From contig CAZVWR010000006.1 of NCBI GenBank assembly GCA_964630905.1, positions 1 through 64,000 of the forward strand: 64,000 nucleotides of DNA. Reading direction: 5' to 3'. This DNA is from JAGOEX01 sp964630905. Lineage in GTDB: Bacteria; UBP6; UBA1177. The notes under the pieces are model-generated. The model saw only the letters and a list, made by a program, of their open reading frames with translations. It searched no databases and was not told the origin of the DNA. The translations under genes were made by a program, and so were the position numbers. The first letter of the stretch is position 1, and each line of letters starts with the position of its first letter. Positions 1 to 8,118 of this stretch are shown here, one piece after another.

Positions 1-68
1 CGGTGATCATTCCGCAAAGAGAGTGCATGCAGACACTGAGTAAAAAAACCAAGGAAGCAAAGAAATAG
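1..68 (+). CDS. iorA: Indolepyruvate oxidoreductase alpha subunit, 3' end only
   Basis: Only the last 21 codons and the TAG stop are inside the window; the frame begins at base 3 and contains VIIPQRECM followed by a lysine-rich tail. It ends 11 bases before iorB. IorA, the thiamine-diphosphate and ferredoxin-type subunit, is normally encoded directly upstream of IorB and ends in a similar hydrophobic-basic segment. The assignment therefore rests mainly on context and on the short tail; too little is visible for certainty. Confidence 0.55.
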   Translation, partial: VIIPQRECMQTLSKKTKEAKK

Positions 69-79
69 GAGGTGCCCGG

Positions 80-661
80 ATGAAAGTTGATATTATTCTT
101 GCAGGTGTCGGCGGACAGGGAATCCTCTCGATAGCAACTGTCCTTGGATATGCCGCAGTTGAAAGCGGACTTTTTGTAAAGCAGGCGGAAGTTCACGGAA
201 TGAGCCAGAGAGGCGGAGATGTCCAGAGCCATTTCAGAATTTCTGACAAACCGATATTCAGCGATCTCGTGCCGAAAGGGAAAGCAGACCTTATCGTAAG
301 TGTAGAACCGATGGAATCACTCAGATATCTTCCTTACTTAAGCAAAGACGGCTGGCTTGTCACAAACACAAATCCGGTTGTCAACATAACAAACTATCCT
401 GAAATGGAATCTGTCATGGCGCAGATCAGGAAACTTCCTCATCATATCGCCATCGACGGAGATAAGATCGCAAGAGAAGTAAACAATCTTAAAGGGATGA
501 ACATGGTTCTTGCAGGTGCTGCAAGCGTTTTCATCGACCTTGATTTTGAACTTATGAAAAAAGGGATCGAAGTCATCTTCGGGAAAAAAGGTGAAGAACT
601 CGTAAAATCCAACATCGCCGCTCTTACCGCCGGCAGAGAATTTTCTGAAAAGAATAGGTAA
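80..661 (+). CDS. iorB: Indolepyruvate:ferredoxin oxidoreductase subunit beta
   Basis: A 193-residue cytoplasmic protein of the pyruvate/ketoisovalerate oxidoreductase gamma-domain family. It begins with the family signature GVGGQGILS (residues 9-17) and has the conserved EVHGMSQRGG stretch around residues 37-46. With IorA it oxidatively decarboxylates aryl-pyruvates to aryl-acetyl-CoA, reducing ferredoxin, in fermentation or synthesis of aromatic amino acids in anaerobes. The length is normal for IorB. A strong AGGAGGT site precedes the ATG, and the upstream gene ends 11 bases earlier, so the two are co-transcribed. It is the main hint that the organism lives anaerobically. Confidence 0.9.
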   Translation: MKVDIILAGVGGQGILSIATVLGYAAVESGLFVKQAEVHGMSQRGGDVQSHFRISDKPIFSDLVPKGKADLIVSVEPMESLRYLPYLSKDGWLVTNTNPVVNITNYPEMESVMAQIRKLPHHIAIDGDKIAREVNNLKGMNMVLAGAASVFIDLDFELMKKGIEVIFGKKGEELVKSNIAALTAGREFSEKNR

Positions 662-749
662 TTTCCACTGTATTTTACAACAAAATAACCGTCCTTGATT
701 AATATTGTAAAATGGTAAAAAGTGCCAGAATTATTGTTTCAGGAAGTTA

Positions 750-1784
750 TTAATTAAAAAGTGTCCCTTTTTCAGCTTTTATCTTTGCGCAGTCATAGGT
801 TCCGTCAACTCTGACGAGTGTGTAATTACTGTTCGCATGATCGGGAATGGTTGTTTTGTCTCTTGTAAGAGTATTGTTCGATGCCTGAAGGATTACCTGT
901 TCTCCCTGCCAGATAAAAGGACCTGTGATTTTGTTCTCGTTGACTGTTGTAATGTTTATGTCTGCAATGTTTCTGGCTGCAACATCAAGTGTGCCGGGAC
1001 CGTTAAAAATTAAAGGAATGTTCCCTACGCAATCTATCCTTATGCCGGGATTAGTGTCATTATCCTGATCCCATTGTTTAGGATCGTTTTTGTCAACAGG
1101 CATTGTGTCGGTAAGAGGATTATCAAGTTTTGCACCGGTAACATCAACAAAATCTTCCATTAAAAGGTTATAATTAACATCTCCTTCTGTCACTGTGAAT
1201 AGATAAGTCGCAGGAACAAGTGAAGCAATATACTGTTCGCTGAAAGACATGGTGAGATAATTTGAGCCGGTATTAACTTCAACATGGCAGACAGTTGCAT
1301 CTGCTTTAACTTTAAGACCGTCAAGCCCCATTTCAACAAGAGCTATAGACTGAGTGACTGAAGTGCTTTTCTGCTCGCCTAAGCCGGGAAGAGTTGTTGT
1401 GGTGTTTGAAGTCGTCTGGACTTTAAGTGCCCATTTTCCGCTGAAATCATAAGTGTATCCTGAATTACCGGTATCACCTGTGTTACCTGTGTTGCCGGTA
1501 TCACCAGTATTGCCGGTGTTTCCTGTGTTGCCCGTGTTACCGGTATCACCTGTGTTTCCAGTGTTGCCGGTATCACCAGTATTTCCAGTATTACCTGTGT
1601 TGCCTGTATCACCAGTGTTGCCGGTATTTCCTGTGTTGCCGGTATCGCCAGTGTTGCCTGTGTCACCTGTGTTTCCGGTATCCCCGGTGTTACCCGTGTC
1701 TCCTGTTTCCTTGGATTCCTCGCCGCATGAAACGATAATGAGTGCAAAAAGTGTAACAAAAACTAGCGTAAAGATCTTCTTCAT
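750..1784 (-). CDS. Lipoprotein with 27 TG(D/N) tripeptide repeats
   Basis: A 344-residue exported lipoprotein: the N-terminus is a signal peptide ending in the lipobox LIIVSC (Cys20). Residues 27-107 are 27 consecutive tripeptides, each TGD or TGN, which form a flexible acidic spacer. The remaining roughly 235 residues contain a beta-rich domain starting near YDFSGKWALKV, which resembles a small barrel or lipocalin-like fold of the kind that opens with GxW, but I cannot assign a family. The ligand and function are unknown. GGAGGGTTCCC lies just upstream of the ATG. The same TGN/TGD linker style recurs in the secreted protein encoded at 40873-42702, so it is a house style of this secretome. 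Confidence 0.8.
   Translation of the reverse strand: MKKIFTLVFVTLFALIIVSCGEESKETGDTGNTGDTGNTGDTGNTGDTGNTGNTGNTGDTGNTGNTGNTGDTGNTGNTGDTGNTGNTGNTGNTGDTGNTGNTGDTGNSGYTYDFSGKWALKVQTTSNTTTTLPGLGEQKSTSVTQSIALVEMGLDGLKVKADATVCHVEVNTGSNYLTMSFSEQYIASLVPATYLFTVTEGDVNYNLLMEDFVDVTGAKLDNPLTDTMPVDKNDPKQWDQDNDTNPGIRIDCVGNIPLIFNGPGTLDVAARNIADINITTVNENKITGPFIWQGEQVILQASNNTLTRDKTTIPDHANSNYTLVRVDGTYDCAKIKAEKGTLFN
1464..1706 (-). repeat. Tandem 9-bp repeat encoding TG(D/N)
   Basis: 27 in-frame units of nine bases encode Thr-Gly-Asp or Thr-Gly-Asn. Synonymous third positions vary between units, so the array is an older, diverged microsatellite rather than a perfect one. Because the unit is a multiple of three, gain or loss of units would change spacer length without a frameshift. 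Confidence 0.9.
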
Positions 1785-1912
1785 GGGAACCCTCCGTTCT
1801 CAGATAAATAAAAGGACAGCTCATTATTTTATTCTTAACCGCTTTTTTCTCAATATTTTCTTTTCCTCTCAAAATGAGTAAAGTATCAGCATGATCTTTT
1901 ACGGTGGTTGAT

Positions 1913-2527
1913 ATGATGCAGAAATACGGATTCATTAAGGATATTGATGTCAAAGCCCGTTTTGATGAAGTGAAGGCACAGCTTTTCAAGGAATACGGGA
2001 TACTAGAACTCCACATTTTAAAGCAGATACATAGCGACATTATTCTTGTTGATGAAGGGGGAACAGGGGACGGGATCATTGTAACAAAACCGTTTACCGG
2101 AGCACTTGTCCGTACTGCCGACTGTTTCGGAGTTGCACTGATAGATAATGTTGCCGGTATATCTGGAATATTTCACAGCGGCTGGCGGGGAACTGAACTC
2201 AAAATAACAGTAAAAGGTGTTCAGATGATGAAGGATCTCGGGTGTTCAGATATCGAAGCGGTGATATTTCCCGGAATTGAAAAGTGCTGTTTTGAGATAG
2301 GTTCTGAACTGGTTGAAAGATTTAAAAATGCCGGCATTCCTGTTGAAATGAAAAACGGCAAATATTTTGCCGATCTTAAAACTTCGATCATAGAAAGTTT
2401 GAAAGCACAAGGTGTTAAAAACATTAAAGATATGTCTGAATGCACATTTTGTGGCAAAGGATTTTTCTCTTTCAGAAGGGATGGAACTGAAAAAAGGCAC
2501 GGTGCTTTTGTTATAAATTTTTCGTAA
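1913..2527 (+). CDS. pgeF: PgeF/YfiH family polyphenol oxidase (multicopper laccase-like)
   Basis: About 204 residues, of the DUF152/YfiH family (peptidoglycan editing factor; purine nucleoside phosphorylase or laccase-type activity reported for family members). Visible motifs are KQIHS, RTADCFG, HSGWRG with the metal/active-site His, CCFEIG, and the C-terminal FFSFRRDGTEKR. The length is slightly short for the family (about 230-250) at the N-terminus. Starts are possible at GTG 1904, ATG 1913 and ATG 1916; GGTGG at 1903-1907 favours one of the two ATGs. It is a stand-alone gene 29 bases before the ECF sigma gene. In other bacteria PgeF removes wrongly incorporated amino acids from the first position of the peptidoglycan stem; that role here is inferred. 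Confidence 0.88.
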   Translation: MMQKYGFIKDIDVKARFDEVKAQLFKEYGILELHILKQIHSDIILVDEGGTGDGIIVTKPFTGALVRTADCFGVALIDNVAGISGIFHSGWRGTELKITVKGVQMMKDLGCSDIEAVIFPGIEKCCFEIGSELVERFKNAGIPVEMKNGKYFADLKTSIIESLKAQGVKNIKDMSECTFCGKGFFSFRRDGTEKRHGAFVINFS

Positions 2528-2556
2528 AAATATCCATGGAAACATACTAATTTATT

Positions 2557-3156
2557 ATGAAACGTTTTTTGGGAAACAGATTGGAAAAGCAATTGTTTTG
2601 CGAGCTTGATGATAATGAACTCGTTTCATACGCCGTTAACGGTTCAAAGGAGTGCTGGAATGAACTGGTCAAAAGGTATTACAGGATGATATTTGCAACA
2701 GCTTACAGAATAACCGGCGGAAGGGATACTGACGATGTTGTGCAGGAAGTTCTGATCCAGCTCTTTAAATCACTCGGTTCTTTTCGTAAAGAAGCGGCCT
2801 TTTCGACATTCCTTTATCGCCTGACGGTCAATATCGCATGCAGGGAAGTGAAAAAGATGATGAATCTTTCGTCGATAGTGGCTGTCGGGAACGAAGTGAT
2901 TGAGAGAATGCTTGAAGGTGATGCAGGGGAAAACAGTTCATTTGAAATGCTGGACAAAGACGAAATGGAAAAAATGATAAGAAAAGCACTTTTTAAAATT
3001 TCTTCAGATATGAGAATGTATCTTACGCTTTTCTATGTCGAGGAACTCACTTTGAAAGAGATCTCTGAAATAGTGGGATCGCCCATTACCACAGTGGCAT
3101 CAAGAATTAAAAAGGGGAAAGTCCTTTTACTTAAAGAAATGGAAAGAATGGCATGA
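2557..3156 (+). CDS. ECF-type RNA polymerase sigma factor
   Basis: A 199-residue sigma-70 family protein of the extracytoplasmic-function class. Sigma region 2 covers about residues 30-105 (WNELVKRYYRMIFATAYR, then DDVVQEVLIQLF). Region 4 covers about residues 140-197 (LTLKEISEIVGSPITTVASR, a helix-turn-helix). Regions 1 and 3 are absent, as usual for ECF factors. Its stop overlaps the ATG of the next gene (ATGA), which encodes a membrane protein with a zinc-finger-like N-terminus. This is the standard sigma/anti-sigma arrangement, so envelope-signal control is likely. The ribosome binding site is weak. Confidence 0.92.
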   Translation: MKRFLGNRLEKQLFCELDDNELVSYAVNGSKECWNELVKRYYRMIFATAYRITGGRDTDDVVQEVLIQLFKSLGSFRKEAAFSTFLYRLTVNIACREVKKMMNLSSIVAVGNEVIERMLEGDAGENSSFEMLDKDEMEKMIRKALFKISSDMRMYLTLFYVEELTLKEISEIVGSPITTVASRIKKGKVLLLKEMERMA

Positions 3157-4364
3157 ACATTAAGCATCTGACTTTTGAAAGAATTGTGGAAGTATCTGAA
3201 AATCCTGAAATTATCAGATCTGAAGAGAAGCTCCACATTGAAAATTGCAAGATGTGCATCAAAAGACTGGAAGCTGCGGGCATGATAGGCCCTGCCTTGA
3301 AAAAGACAGTTGAGGTGGATCATCTTGTTGATGTGTCCGCTGTGGAAATGATGGCAGATAATGTTTTTGATATTGTTTCTTCGCAGGAGAACAGAAAAGG
3401 CGGTTTTTCAAAAAGAGTGGCGCTGGCTTTATCCGGAGTTGCCGCATTGATAATAGCAGTACTGTCAGTAGTGATGTCAATTTCTGAAAGTGACGACAGT
3501 AAAAAAGTTGAAGATACTTACGCTCAGAAAGAGGTGATCAGGGAAAGATCGCAGACAGACAGAACAGAAGATGAACCTGTTTCTGAGTTCCAAAGTGCGG
3601 TCATTGACATTGAAAAAGGGTCTGCAATAAAAAGAGAGAAATATGAAATTGCCGCAAAAGTGACAAGCAGAATAGTACACGAGCACGAAAATTATTATTC
3701 AGTCAAAAAAGGTGTTGTCGAATTCAAAGTTCAAAGCGGAACCGATTTTATGGTGAATTTGAACAATGTCGCACTGGTCAGGGTTCTTGGAACGGTTTTT
3801 ACAGTCTCTGTTGACAGGAACGGATGTTTTGTGAATGTAAGTGAAGGACTCGTTGAAGTAATAGATCTTGAGCGGGGAGTGAGCAGATCTGTTGCAAAAG
3901 GGGGGAGCGATACTGTCTCAAAGGTGAAACGGCAGCCGGTTCCTGAAACTGTCACAGAATTATCAGACACCAGTATTGCAGAAGTAAAAAAAGATGAGTC
4001 AGGAAAGATCTCTCTGACAGACATTTTCAGCGGATCGCATAACGATGAAATGACCCGTGTGTTGATAAGCGACCTTGAAACTGCTCTGAAATTTTCCGAT
4101 TCTCCTGAAATTCAGCTTAACGAACTGTTCGGATTATACAGGCATACCGGCCGCTGGGGCTCGATCATACACCAGTGGAATGCAAAATCTGACAAAGTTG
4201 ACACAAAAAACAATCCTTTCTTAAGGGAAATGAATTTCGCGGCATGTGAAGCATCAATAAAATTATATCTTTACGACAACAAAGTCTGCAAAATGTATCG
4301 TCAGCGCTTTCCTTATGGCCCAGATCCCGACGGAATGGAAGACCACCTCAAAATGGCGTGGTGA
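3153..4364 (+). CDS. FecR-domain membrane protein, probable anti-sigma factor
   Basis: A 403-residue single-pass membrane protein. The cytoplasmic N-terminus carries an HxxxCxxC element (His28, Cys32, Cys35) like zinc-finger anti-sigma domains. One transmembrane helix lies at about residues 88-110. The periplasmic part has a FecR-like beta domain at about residues 165-255 (VKKGVVEFKV, VRVLGTVFTVSV, VSEGLVEVID). It overlaps the ECF sigma gene by four bases and is thus translationally coupled. The inferred role is to hold the sigma factor inactive and release it on an envelope signal. No TonB-dependent receptor lies nearby, so this is not a classic iron-dicitrate FecIR system. The roughly 150 C-terminal residues match nothing I recognise. 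Confidence 0.8.
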   Translation: MNIKHLTFERIVEVSENPEIIRSEEKLHIENCKMCIKRLEAAGMIGPALKKTVEVDHLVDVSAVEMMADNVFDIVSSQENRKGGFSKRVALALSGVAALIIAVLSVVMSISESDDSKKVEDTYAQKEVIRERSQTDRTEDEPVSEFQSAVIDIEKGSAIKREKYEIAAKVTSRIVHEHENYYSVKKGVVEFKVQSGTDFMVNLNNVALVRVLGTVFTVSVDRNGCFVNVSEGLVEVIDLERGVSRSVAKGGSDTVSKVKRQPVPETVTELSDTSIAEVKKDESGKISLTDIFSGSHNDEMTRVLISDLETALKFSDSPEIQLNELFGLYRHTGRWGSIIHQWNAKSDKVDTKNNPFLREMNFAACEASIKLYLYDNKVCKMYRQRFPYGPDPDGMEDHLKMAW

Positions 4365-4373
4365 TCCGATTAT

Positions 4374-4401
4374 TTGACAGATCATCATAAAATCTTATCC
4401 T
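4374..4401 (+). promoter_or_regulatory. Possible sigma-70-type promoter before the AEC transporter gene
   Basis: TTGACA (4374-4379) and TATCCT (4396-4401) separated by 16 bases, 27 bases before the AEC transporter ATG. Only the -35 box is a strong match. Confidence 0.4.
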
Positions 4402-4427
4402 TTCAGCGGTTTGTTAATTGAGGTGAG

Positions 4428-5384
4428 ATGACTCTTTTAGAACTTGTTCTTGTAATAAACTTCCCGATATTCTTAGGGTGGTTTTTCAAACAGACAAAAA
4501 TATTCAGGGAAGGGGACATCTCCGTTTTAAGAAAATTCGTTGTCAAAGTGACAGTCCCTTTCATTATTTTCAGGAATCTTTATCATGCAGATATAAATGA
4601 AATGGGTCAGCTTATTCCTGCCACGGCGGCGTTTTTCACTGTATCTATCCTTTTTGCGGTCACGGTTATGCTGATCCGAAAGTTCACATCTTCGCAAAAA
4701 GAGATATCAAACAGTTTCTGCATTGCTTCATTCATGGGTAACTACGGATATCTCGGCTGGGGTGTTCTTTTCTATTTCTACGGTGAGAGCGGCTTCACAA
4801 GAGCTGTTTTTTTTACAGTGTTCTTCTGGCCTGTTTTTCTTCTTCTCGGATTTGTGATGGTTGTTATCCTCTCAGGTAAAAAGCTGGACAAAGAATCAAA
4901 GACAGCAGTTCTTTCAGCTTTGAGAAGCAATGCCGTTGTCCCTTTAGTTGCTGTGTTTATAGCACTGGTAATGAATTTTCAAAAGATCGCTCTTGCCGGT
5001 TGGCTTTCAAAAAGCATAGAATCATTTGCTTCAATAACGATTCCCGCAATTCTTTTTACGGTCGGACTTTCATTTTCTATCATCATAAAAAAAGCTCACA
5101 TCAGAGCGGTCGCAACAGGAGCCGTTCTCCGTCTTTTCTTAGGAATGGTTTTCGGAATTTCAGCGATGCTGGTCACTTCTTTACTTTTTGATATCGATAT
5201 CGTTACAAAAAAGGTGATACTCCTTGAGTCTGTAATGCCTTCTGCCGCGATATCGCCGTTTTTTGCTGATTTTATAGATTCAGATAAAGAGGCGGTAAGC
5301 GGAGTAGTCACATTTTCGACACTTGTATCTCTGATCACTCTTCCAATGTGGTATTCGATCATTGAAACATGGAGCTGGATCTGA
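4428..5384 (+). CDS. AEC (auxin efflux carrier) family transporter
   Basis: A 318-residue polytopic inner-membrane protein with about ten hydrophobic helices in the two five-helix halves typical of the AEC/bile-acid-type fold. Family features are the N-terminal FPIFLGWFFK segment, FVVKVTVPFIIFRNL in helix two, MGNYGYLGWGV in the first half and ESVMPSAAISPFF in the second, where proline/asparagine breaks shape the substrate site. The substrate cannot be read from sequence; bacterial members carry malate, other carboxylates or amino acids. The next gene starts within its last codons, so both are co-translated. Confidence 0.85.
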   Translation: MTLLELVLVINFPIFLGWFFKQTKIFREGDISVLRKFVVKVTVPFIIFRNLYHADINEMGQLIPATAAFFTVSILFAVTVMLIRKFTSSQKEISNSFCIASFMGNYGYLGWGVLFYFYGESGFTRAVFFTVFFWPVFLLLGFVMVVILSGKKLDKESKTAVLSALRSNAVVPLVAVFIALVMNFQKIALAGWLSKSIESFASITIPAILFTVGLSFSIIIKKAHIRAVATGAVLRLFLGMVFGISAMLVTSLLFDIDIVTKKVILLESVMPSAAISPFFADFIDSDKEAVSGVVTFSTLVSLITLPMWYSIIETWSWI

Positions 5385-5752
5385 TGAACATTAGAGAAAA
5401 GATCATCCTCACTTTTTCATTTACAGGACTGATGATCTCAACCATGCTGGTCATGAACGAAATTGAACTTAGAGGATATAATCCGTCACTTGGAAATGTC
5501 CCTTCCTGCTATATTTTCGCGAATGCTTTTATCCTGGTGATTCTGTCAGTCATCTTTTTGAAAGAAGAGGTGAAGTCGATGCTTTTTGTTGCCGGAACAA
5601 CGCTCGGAACAGCTGTTTCAATATATTTTTCTGTGACCCATCTTTTAATGGTGAACCTTTCGCCCTCTTTTTATTCTGTTGCCACAAGTTATATTTTTAC
5701 TGCTTTGTTTCTTATCTGTGTAGTAGCGAGATATCTTGTGATCAGAAAGTAA
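5369..5752 (+). CDS. Small four-helix membrane protein, unknown function
   Basis: At most 127 residues, almost entirely hydrophobic, with four predicted membrane helices (about residues 10-28, 47-63, 69-90 and 101-124) joined by short charged loops. I recognise no family. The ATG at 5369 lies inside the AEC transporter gene; a second ATG at 5384 shares its base with that gene's TGA stop and would give 122 residues, which is the more typical coupled start. Being coupled to an AEC carrier, it may be an accessory subunit, but that is inference. Its 3' end overlaps the convergent gene by 11 bases. Confidence 0.6.
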   Translation: MELDLMNIREKIILTFSFTGLMISTMLVMNEIELRGYNPSLGNVPSCYIFANAFILVILSVIFLKEEVKSMLFVAGTTLGTAVSIYFSVTHLLMVNLSPSFYSVATSYIFTALFLICVVARYLVIRK

Positions 5753-6872
5753 TCTTTAAAAGAGCCTCTTTTACTACCGGCTCAACCGTTTCATCTTTTA
5801 GCATCTGCTTCACGATGATCTTCATTTCCGGGTCTTTCGGTATCAGATCTTTGATAAGATTAGTGAAAACTATTTTTGTTTCAGTTATTTTCGGATCGTT
5901 GTGAATGTTTTTTTCACGGATCATTGAAATTATGATGTGCTTAAGCTGTTTCCCGCCTGTAGCAAGAATGAATGAGCTGATGATCTCTTTCTGCGTTCTT
6001 TGTATGCTGTTGAAATCATAGAACTGGCTTGTGAGTGATTTTTCAAGAAAATAGACGACACCTGTTTTGAAAAGCTCTTCATTGACGATCCCCATTTCAA
6101 GACAGTCCTTCAAAAGCGCAAGCATTTCCGATCTTTCATTTTCGCGTGGTGACAGGATGAAAACAAGCATAATGTCCAAAGAAGGATGTTCTTTCATGGC
6201 CGATATGATCTTTGAAGTATACTGTTCCTTTGTGCTCTGGTAAAGAACGAGTTCCGTCCATTTCGCAACATGTTTCGGCGGAACAAAAGGGAGCTGAGGT
6301 ATGCTTGAAAGGTAGAAAGCAAGGAATTTTGAGTCCGCATGTTCAATGAAGCTCATAATGTCCTCATCGGCGATTTCTATGAATTTTCTATAGATATTCT
6401 CAGAAAGCTTTGCATTGAAAAGTCCATATTCCTTAAAAATAAAACTGATCAGTTCCATAAGAAGAGCGTGGTCTTTCCCCAGAATATCGGAAAACATCTC
6501 ATCGAGTTCAACACTGCTGTAAGTTATCGATTTTGTGAAAAGAACATTGATGTGAGGATTGAGGATCTCTTTCATTACAGGATAGATCGACCCTGTTTCA
6601 GATTTAATTTCATGGTGGTTTTTCAGGAATATGAATATTGTTGCAAGATCGAGATATCTTTTAGCTTCGATGAGGATGTTCACCATGTCCCTGATGTAGG
6701 GTTTTATATCTTTGCCCGTTTTCAGATAAGGTGAAAGTTCGACAAGAAATTCAAGATAAAGTTTTAAAGGTTTTCCCCGGTACTCTTTTGAAATGCCGGA
6801 ATCTTTTCTGTCAACTGAGTGTTGATAGTCCTGAAGTGTTTTATCTGTAGCTTCAGTGTTGAATCCGCTCAT
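5742..6872 (-). CDS. All-helical protein of unknown function, HEAT-like
   Basis: A 376-residue soluble protein without signal peptide or membrane segments. The composition and periodicity (repeated pairs of amphipathic helices such as LLMELISFIFKEYG, IYRKFIEIADEDIMSFIE) suggest a HEAT/ARM-like helical solenoid, but I see no named family motif. It is the last gene of the prmA-GGDEF-GtrA-dapF operon; its ATG shares one base with the dapF stop (TGATG), so its translation depends on dapF. Proteins of this kind act as scaffolds or regulators; the partner is unknown. Confidence 0.6.
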   Translation of the reverse strand: MSGFNTEATDKTLQDYQHSVDRKDSGISKEYRGKPLKLYLEFLVELSPYLKTGKDIKPYIRDMVNILIEAKRYLDLATIFIFLKNHHEIKSETGSIYPVMKEILNPHINVLFTKSITYSSVELDEMFSDILGKDHALLMELISFIFKEYGLFNAKLSENIYRKFIEIADEDIMSFIEHADSKFLAFYLSSIPQLPFVPPKHVAKWTELVLYQSTKEQYTSKIISAMKEHPSLDIMLVFILSPRENERSEMLALLKDCLEMGIVNEELFKTGVVYFLEKSLTSQFYDFNSIQRTQKEIISSFILATGGKQLKHIIISMIREKNIHNDPKITETKIVFTNLIKDLIPKDPEMKIIVKQMLKDETVEPVVKEALLKITF

Positions 6873-7678
6873 CAGAACTCCGCTATATCCAGCGTCCCTT
6901 CAAAAACCTTTTCCGGAATGCCGCTCATTACAATTCTGTTCTCGCTTTTGATCCTGTATACTATCTCTCCGCCCGGGAAGAAAACTTTCCAGCTCTCATC
7001 CGGTTTTACGATATTTCTCTTTAACAGTGCGTGTATTACGGCACCGCCTCCTGTCCCGCAGGCGAGAGTAAATCCGGCTCCTCTTTCTTTGACTATTACA
7101 AAAACACTTTTTGATCGCTTGTTAATGGCTGTGACGATCTCGACATTTATTTCACAATTCCATGAACTGTTGTTCTGAAAATGATTGGCTATGCGATGTA
7201 TTTCAGAGGCATCCGGTTTGATATGTGGAAAAAGGACAAGATGCGGATTTCCCATTGACACAGAATATGCATCAAATTTTTTATTGCTGAATTCAACAGT
7301 TTCTGTGTTTATGAGATCAGGTTTTCCAAGATCAGCTTCGATTGAAAGTTTTCCGTTCTTGAGCTTTTCCCATTTTACCTCAAGCTCTCCTCTGCCGGTC
7401 TCGATCTTAAGAGGGTTTTTTTTCAAACCGCAATCTGTTATCAGATATGAGACAAAACATCTAAGACCGTTGCCGCACATTTGTGCAGTTGAACCGTCAC
7501 TGTTAAATATTTTCATCCCGGCATCGGACGTATCTGAGTTAAAGTGTACCAGAACTCCGTCAGCACCGACACCGAAATGCCTGTCACAGATGTTTTCTGC
7601 ATTTTCAGATGTAAGAGCCGGTTCTTTGATTATTACAAAATCGTTGCCTGTCGCTTGATATTTAAAGAAATTGATCAT
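6872..7678 (-). CDS. dapF: Diaminopimelate epimerase
   Basis: 268 residues, the usual length. It converts LL-diaminopimelate to meso-diaminopimelate for lysine and peptidoglycan synthesis in the cytoplasm. Both catalytic cysteine motifs are intact: MCGNGLRC in the N-terminal half and ERGAGFTLACGTGGGA in the C-terminal half, which together form the cofactor-independent two-base racemisation site. The N-terminal FFKYQATGNDFV is diagnostic. The start codon overlaps the end of the GtrA gene by one base and its stop overlaps the next gene's start by one base, placing it firmly in a five-gene operon. It implies a meso-DAP cell wall. Confidence 0.97.
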   Translation of the reverse strand: MINFFKYQATGNDFVIIKEPALTSENAENICDRHFGVGADGVLVHFNSDTSDAGMKIFNSDGSTAQMCGNGLRCFVSYLITDCGLKKNPLKIETGRGELEVKWEKLKNGKLSIEADLGKPDLINTETVEFSNKKFDAYSVSMGNPHLVLFPHIKPDASEIHRIANHFQNNSSWNCEINVEIVTAINKRSKSVFVIVKERGAGFTLACGTGGGAVIHALLKRNIVKPDESWKVFFPGGEIVYRIKSENRIVMSGIPEKVFEGTLDIAEF

Positions 7679-8118
7679 TATCTGCTCCGGAAAACAATGA
7701 ACTTGCTCCCGAGAAAGTTCACAAGTGTGCCTGCTATTATCCCCGAAAGATTCGCAATGTCAGGAACAAAACCGCTTTGACTCGCAAAAGTTCCAAGAAC
7801 AAGATTGTAAACGATATATCTCGGAATAAGAGAAATAAGACTTACTGAAAGGAATTTAATGAAAGCGTCCTTCGAAATCTGCATGTTCGCAGTTTGAGAA
7901 TGGAATGTCCAGAAATGGTTTATTATGTAATTCTGAATGACAGCCGCGGAATATCCGAAAATCGGGATGATATTGAGCAGAAGCCAGTTCTCAACACCGA
8001 AAGAGACCTTTATGAGATGGAAGATGCCGGCATCTGTTATGAGCCCGAGTCCGCCTGTAATGCAGAATTTTACAAACTGTGTGGACATGAGCTTTTTTAA
8101 GAAACTGTCCATCAGCAC
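7678..8118 (-). CDS. GtrA family membrane protein
   Basis: A 146-residue polytopic protein with four membrane helices. The N-terminal FVKFCITGGLGLITDAGIF and the central NYIINHFWTF are signatures of GtrA-like proteins, small flippase-type membrane proteins that move polyprenyl-phosphate-linked sugars across the inner membrane for glycosylation of surface polymers. No glycosyltransferase gene adjoins it here, so the substrate is open. A second possible start (Met3) lies six bases inside. It overlaps the diguanylate cyclase gene by seven bases and dapF by one, all on the minus strand. Confidence 0.85.
   Translation of the reverse strand: MLMDSFLKKLMSTQFVKFCITGGLGLITDAGIFHLIKVSFGVENWLLLNIIPIFGYSAAVIQNYIINHFWTFHSQTANMQISKDAFIKFLSVSLISLIPRYIVYNLVLGTFASQSGFVPDIANLSGIIAGTLVNFLGSKFIVFRSR

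Noticed and set aside
1453..1881. Long plus-strand reading frame with VLPVSPVFPV repeats
   Set aside because: It is the complement of the TG(D/N) repeat of the lipoprotein gene; repetitive DNA keeps the opposite frame open. No ribosome site or family match.
5742..5752. Overlapping convergent ends (also at 39185-39192 and 63284-63287) as frameshift or annotation errors
   Set aside because: Each gene has a normal full-length product and short convergent overlaps are common in compact genomes.
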